64,000 bases of DNA, taken from Erythroxylum novogranatense (taxonomy: Eukaryota > Streptophyta > Magnoliopsida > Malpighiales > Erythroxylaceae). Of this stretch, positions 59,034 through 64,000 are shown piece after piece. The stretch is taken from positions 36,935,540-36,999,539 of the forward strand of contig CM057233.1 in the NCBI GenBank assembly GCA_029891385.1, given 5' to 3'. Every line of letters begins with the position of its first letter. Positions within the stretch are counted from its first letter, which is position 1. The translations under genes and the position numbers were made by a program. Under the pieces are notes generated by a model. It was not told the origin of the DNA, did not search any database, and was given only the letters and a program-made list of their open reading frames with translations.

Positions 59034-60611
59034 ATGGCAGAGGACCAAGAGTTTAAGCATGTATGTAGGTTCTGCAGCAAGGGCTTTCCTTGTGGTAGAT
59101 CCTTGGGTGGTCACATGAGATCTCACATGATTAATGACGTTTCAGCTCTAACTGATGGTACTAAGATCACCAAGAAAAAGCTCCCACCTCTCACCAACAA
59201 TGATGGAGGAGCTAACACTAACAGCAATAACCCTGGTACTGAAGCTTCTGGTTATGGCCTTAGGGAGAAGCCAAAGAAGACATGGAGATCGGAAGATCAT
59301 GCTGGTGAAGATAGCTCAGCATTTGATAAGATATGCAAGGAGTGTGGCAAGGTTTTCCAATCTTGGAAGGCTTTGTTTGGTCACATGAAGTGTCACTCAG
59401 TAGACAGAGAAAGATTGTCTAACAACAATAGCTTAGAAGAGCAGCAAGATTCTTGGACCAGTGCCAACAACCAGAAGCTGGTCGTGGATAGCCAATCTGA
59501 CAATGAAACTGCCGCTCCTAATCGAAGAAAGAGATCGAAAAGAAGAACAAAGTACTTGGGCACTGCAAACTCTTCTTCTCTGTCGTTTGCTAATAACGCT
59601 TCCTCTTCTGCTTCTGAGATTGAGCAAGAACAAGAAGAAGTGGCCATGTGCTTGATGATGCTTTCCAAGGATGTTGGTCAATGGGGTGGCTTGAATTCTG
59701 TCGGTGAGTCCTCTGATAACAATTCTGCTTTCTTAGAACCCAATCGAGCAAATTCCAAAGTCGAGGGCAAGACTTCTACTTTCAACGGTAGCGAGACCAT
59801 GAAAGTGAAGACGTCTAGTGACAAGAATTTGGAGAATGGAAGATCAGAACTCTCTGCTTCTAACTTTTCTCGGAAAGGGTCGATCAAGAATGACAGAATT
59901 AGTAAGTCTCAAATAGATGATGAATCTGGTATAGAATTGGGAGCTAGTTCAAAGGAATTTGGATTAGCTCACGCTGAAACTGTGCTCGGTAAGTGTAATT
60001 TAGGCAAAAGGAAGTTAGGTGATTATCTTGATACAGAGTTGAAGCCAACAACTGATGCTCTGGATTCTGAAGCTTACAAGAGCCCTGTTAAAGGTAGCAA
60101 ATTCGAGTGTGCCACTTGCAACAAGGTCTTTCACTCGTACCAAGCTCTAGGAGGCCATAGAGCTAGCCACAAGAAGATCAAAGGTTGCTTTGCTTCCAAA
60201 ATTGACAGCAGTGAAACTAGCATTGACACAGAAGTCTCTCCGGAACCAACAGCAGATAGTAAGCTTACCAAAAAAGGTAGTCCAACTGTTAACTCGACCA
60301 CTGACTGTGACAAGAAGCCGGAGATAATTTATGGGGCAAAGAAGAGTAAAGGACATGAGTGCCCAATTTGTTTCAAAGTGTTCCCGTCAGGACAAGCATT
60401 GGGAGGACACAAGAGGTCTCATTTAGTTGGGACCTCTGAGGCTAGGAACAACATCACAAATCAAGAACCAAGTCCAGCAATCAGGGACCTCCTTGACCTT
60501 AATCTCCCTGCTTCTGCAGAAGAAGAAAGCAATGGGCTTGTTGGGTTCAATTCATGGTGGATCGCAAGCAACCACAAGCATGAAGCGCTTGTGAGTATGA
60601 TCTCCAACTGA
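59034..60611 (+). CDS. C2H2 zinc-finger transcription repressor, ZAT1/ZAT4/ZAT9-like, 525 aa
   Basis: The start is the first ATG, at 59034 (context TCCATGG); the open frame extends three codons upstream but only through a TTG. Four C2H2 fingers are visible: C11-C14-H27-H31 (RSLGGH), C101-C104-H117-H121 (KALFGH), C359-C362-H375-H379 and C443-C446-H459-H463 (both QALGGH, the plant-specific form that contacts DNA). A basic nuclear-localisation stretch RRKRSKRRTK lies at 164-173, followed by EEVAMCLMMLSKD at 201-213, a motif shared by this family. DLLDLNLP at 485-492 is an EAR motif (LDLNL), which recruits TOPLESS-type corepressors. Expected role: nuclear repressor in development or stress response. 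It is intronless like most of the family and has no frame break. Which ZAT paralogue it is cannot be decided here. Confidence 0.95.
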   Translation: MAEDQEFKHVCRFCSKGFPCGRSLGGHMRSHMINDVSALTDGTKITKKKLPPLTNNDGGANTNSNNPGTEASGYGLREKPKKTWRSEDHAGEDSSAFDKICKECGKVFQSWKALFGHMKCHSVDRERLSNNNSLEEQQDSWTSANNQKLVVDSQSDNETAAPNRRKRSKRRTKYLGTANSSSLSFANNASSSASEIEQEQEEVAMCLMMLSKDVGQWGGLNSVGESSDNNSAFLEPNRANSKVEGKTSTFNGSETMKVKTSSDKNLENGRSELSASNFSRKGSIKNDRISKSQIDDESGIELGASSKEFGLAHAETVLGKCNLGKRKLGDYLDTELKPTTDALDSEAYKSPVKGSKFECATCNKVFHSYQALGGHRASHKKIKGCFASKIDSSETSIDTEVSPEPTADSKLTKKGSPTVNSTTDCDKKPEIIYGAKKSKGHECPICFKVFPSGQALGGHKRSHLVGTSEARNNITNQEPSPAIRDLLDLNLPASAEEESNGLVGFNSWWIASNHKHEALVSMISN

Positions 60612-63294
60612 ATTCTCTACTCCTTCCACAAAGGTCAGAAACAAAGCTTCCAGAGTGTACAGATTCATTAATTCTTTACACATTCAAAAGTAAAAACCGC
60701 TCAAAAGGTATTCATCCTGATGGCCGCCTCTTTAACTTAGTCAAATCTTGAACTCGGTGTTACAACTTGTTTCAGTGACTTCATTTCCTGTATGGTTTCC
60801 AAATTTACTTTTTTTCTTTTCACTGTAGTTAAACAATAAGTCTATTTGTTTTCAGCTTTCAGGCATACTAATCTATAAAGCCTGGAAAGCCCCAACACTG
60901 TAATTGAAAGTTATGTTACTAAAAATCAGAACTGAACAGTACTTTCCTCAAAGACAAGTTAGTCTTTGTAATTGGGTCATCATTTTTACTTGGCATCAAA
61001 GAGAAATGAGCAAGGTGTTGAAAAATTGAAGCTTTGTGTAAAGTAATGGGAGAGGCAGATAGAAGGCAAAACAATTTTATAATATGCACAAAGCTAGCAT
61101 GTGAGTGAGCTGAAGGTGGTTGTTTAGTCACCTACCATATAACATGACAACCCATCTCACTTACTTCCTTTAAGCCACCAATGTAATCCAGGAAAATCCA
61201 ACCTACCAAGTCTAAGCAGACGGGTCATTGTATATGGACCACTTCAACTAGTTTTGCTTGTAAGGATTTAGTTCAGAAAGATAATACCAGCGCAAGAAGC
61301 TTGAAGATACCATATCTCATTGTTGAGATCATAATCTAATTAAAAACGATTTTTACCTTAAGTGTCATGCTAGGCATAATACGTCTAGCCTTACACGACT
61401 TTGCCATCCTTACAATTCATTTTTAATTGTGATTTAGACCACTTGTTAAGTACTCAATGCTCTTTAGGAGCGCTCCACCAGAAAAAGCTAATCATAGGTT
61501 CTTCTCTCTGTCGGAACAATTGGGTCGTTATATTACCGATTAGATTTAGACCACTTGTTGGAGAACAACAAGAATCTTGGCATCTTAACACATAATTGTC
61601 ATGACTAGCAATGTGTTTATTGCGTGCCTAATTCGGCTAAGACTTTGGGATTCAGCCTCTTAAGACAAGCAAGGGAGCTTAATTTAGTGCAATGTTTGAA
61701 GTAGTTACGTTGTTAGGCCCACTAGAACTTTTTCTCAACTTTCACTTGTTGAGGAAGCTGGCAGTTAGCGATTCTATGGCTTAAGTGGCAACATGGGACT
61801 GACTAGTTAGCTTGGATGTTCGGTTTACCATATCAGGCATTGGTCATCAGCATGGGCATTTTAGGCTTTTATTGGCAACTTAGATACAAAAATCTCACAA
61901 AAACCTTTTTTTTTTTTTGCGAAAATAACTTTAAATTTCTAAAAATTCCTCTTTTAACCATGACTTTATTGCGAGATTGACTTTGTACTATACGCTTTAT
62001 TTTGATGGTTGTTGTAATAGTGTTGCAATAAATATTATTAAGTTATACTTATTTTTAACGTCTTGAGCCTTGTTTTTAATTTTTAATTTTGATGTGCATG
62101 AGCCACAAGGTGAATTAGCATAAGTGAAAGCAGTATTGAAATTTATAATATTTGAGAAGATTACAAAAGGTGATATATAATTATAAAGTATATGTTGTAA
62201 TATTTGTAGCTATTTTTATAACTATAGTATTGAAAATTTGAAGAATATGAACTTCATAAAATTTGATTTTGTGCCATAATAATTTGTTAAGTCTGTCTTG
62301 TTAGATTAAGAATTTATTATGTTTATAAAAATATTATTAGATTTTATAGTGATATTTGTAGCTCATCTTGTATTTAATTGTTGGTAAACCAAATGAATAT
62401 GATATCTATAACAACTCTAAAATGGCAATTTTAACACTTAACCAACTCCCAAATGGCATAAGTACTATAACAACTCCAACATCCTTTTAACTAACTTCCA
62501 TTTCACTAACTTGTCACAATAATAAGCAATTTAACAACTTCAAATTTCAAGCAATCTCAAGTTCACTCAACTTCAAATTTCAATGAGTTTTGAAATGGAA
62601 GAAGTTCATAAAGAAATTTTCACTACAAGTTCAAAAATCAAGTTTCAGTTTCTCTCCAAGCCTGCTTCTCTTAGCATCCCTTTTTTTGCATAAGGCAAAT
62701 AAAGTGATACCATTCCACCATTCCATTGCAATCCTTTTAGCTTAAAGTCAATTTGATTTTTTTATTAGAATTTGTAGTAATGGATTTTTTTGAACTGCCA
62801 GGCTTTATGATCTAAACATTATCTTCATGTTGCTTAAACTTGAAAATGAACATGGTTACTTAAAACAAAAATTGAAATACTAATATTAACATATTCTAAA
62901 TTTCAGTTAACTTGCATGATACTCAATTGAGCAAGTTGACTCATTGAAGTGTACTTCATATATGCTCATCTTTCTCCTTCTGTGCTTGTCACTAATAATG
63001 CCTCTACCTCTTCCTTATACTCTGCCTCTTCCTTTTCCTCTAATGCTTATTTGTATGCTTTTTTATCTTCACGGGTCTTTACAGCATATGTAACATTTGT
63101 TAATGCAATAAGTGCTAAATTTTAGAATTGAAGCCTTGTTTTCTCCTTGCATTGGTACTAGATAATCCTAGTACTTATATATATATTTTAAACATTAATT
63201 AGTTAGTGAAGAAATGGTAATATAAAAATAAGTTTCATAATTAATTAGTTCCATAATTAATAAGAAATGTCTTTTTTTTTAACTTTTGCATAAT
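60612..63294. other. 3' flank of the zinc-finger gene and intergenic DNA
   Basis: AT-rich. An AATAAG polyadenylation-like hexamer lies near 60834. No further gene, RNA or bounded transposon was recognised. Confidence 0.5.
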
Positions 63295-64000
63295 CTTTGG
63301 TTATACCCTTATTTTAACCACATTTAGTGCAAGTCATGCTTCTTCCATGTCTAGTAGCTTTTCCTATTTTAGGTTGCTTAAAAAAAATTTTTTCTTTTTA
63401 GTTTCACCAGGCATTCTCCTAATTACAAGTGACTCAATAGCTTCATATTGGGCCCAACATCTTTGTCCATCAAGTGGCTTAAGGGAATATACTAACTCTA
63501 AGTTTTACCTAGCCTCCAAGATCTAACCATTGAAGCATTAGGCACATTATCATTAGCAAAAGCATTATGTAGATTTTCTGCATTACACACATTATGCTCA
63601 ATATTCACACCATCATGCACAATATTAACATTATCATGCTAGCAACAACATCATCATGCTCAAGATTTACAAATTTATGGTCTAAATTCAAAATAACAGG
63701 CTCATCATCATGCGCATTATTCAAAATATCATGCTCAATATCCTTAATAAGCACACCATTATCATCATTATCATTTAATAATACAATTTATTTTTTTAAA
63801 GTTTGCTCTATCATCTATATAACTTACTCTTAGGACAAGTATTCATCCTTTTTGTAATGGTTATCTTCTTCTTCAGCATTTGTAGGATCTCTTTATCGTT
63901 ATCATTATCTACATTATCTACATTTGATGCTTTCTCTTTATTATACTCAACTTCAAAATAAACCTCCACCCTTTCATTGTTTTTAACAATAATATAAATC
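63295..64000 (-). pseudogene. Decayed MULE (MuDR-like) transposase fragment, runs off the window
   Basis: On the minus strand near 63480-63300 broken frames read RRMPGETKKKK and then KIGKATRHGRSMTCTKCG. These correspond to the RMPGRPKK and HGRxMTCxxCG zinc-knuckle region at the end of plant MULE transposases. Nearer the window edge (64000-63840) an acidic stretch ERVEVYFEVEYNKE resembles the N-terminal part. The catalytic centre is missing between them, so this may be a deletion derivative. Evidence rests on short motifs. Confidence 0.45.

Noticed and set aside
1..64000. Endogenous pararetrovirus (caulimovirus) sequence
   Set aside because: All reverse transcriptase and integrase motifs belong to Ty1/copia or Ty3/gypsy elements bounded by LTRs. 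No movement-protein or coat-protein motif typical of caulimoviruses was seen.

Overview
The window looks like a plant nuclear chromosome, probably a eudicot. It has one intronless host gene with plant-specific QALGGH C2H2 zinc fingers and an EAR repression motif, embedded in a large nest of LTR retrotransposons whose primer-binding sites are complementary to initiator-Met tRNA. No species can be named from the sequence. Roughly 50 kb of the 64 kb is transposon.

Layout. 1-1669 is AT-rich flank running into a noncoding repeat (here E0). Copia-1 (1670-17440, minus; LTRs of about 1.87 kb; target duplication AGTTG) is inserted in E0. Copia-1 is itself interrupted by Copia-2 (4243-8734, plus; target duplication ATTCA; gag only) and by a second noncoding insertion (about 9146-10675). 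E0 resumes at 17446 and is split by E1 (18575-52158, plus; target duplication ATCCT). E1 has LTRs of about 3.9 kb around a 3.68 kb internal region without recognisable coding sequence, which is the LARD architecture. A 197-bp SINE-like insert sits inside the first four bases of E1's 5' LTR. E1's 3' LTR holds Gypsy-2 (28979-50871, plus, a decayed Ty3/gypsy chromovirus), and Gypsy-2's 3' LTR holds Gypsy-3 (36337-48795, minus, also a chromovirus). The nest is therefore four deep: E0 > E1 > Gypsy-2 > Gypsy-3. After E0 ends (about 52.7 kb) come an internally deleted hAT element with an 8-bp target duplication (53203-54283), a tRNA-derived SINE (54733-54937), about 3.5 kb of quiet intergenic DNA, the zinc-finger gene (59034-60611, plus), and at the right edge a decayed MULE fragment (about 63295-64000).

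How the parts relate. The E1 and Gypsy-3 LTRs are diverged homologues and the two share the end of the internal region, so Gypsy-3 is the kind of coding element that could mobilise E1. The E1, Gypsy-2 and Gypsy-3 LTRs share a leader layout with splice-site-like sequences. Inside the first putative intron each carries an array of short self-complementary, CpG-centred palindromes whose sequence differs by family (TAGTCGACTA, CGTCGCGACG, CCTCGCGAGG). Copia-1 and Copia-2 carry AAGTCGACTT arrays. In E1 and Gypsy-3 the DNA on both sides of the array is alignable while the arrays are unrelated, and the two arrays of Gypsy-2 differ strongly although the rest of its LTRs is nearly identical. This is the most novel-looking signal in the window.

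Caution on sequence quality. Paired LTRs repeatedly differ by loss of the middle base of CHG trinucleotides (CAG, CTG or CCG read as CG) and by homopolymer length. That fits basecalling error at CHG-methylated plant transposons better than known mutation processes, so many apparent frameshifts in the elements may be technical. The single-copy zinc-finger gene is uninterrupted.
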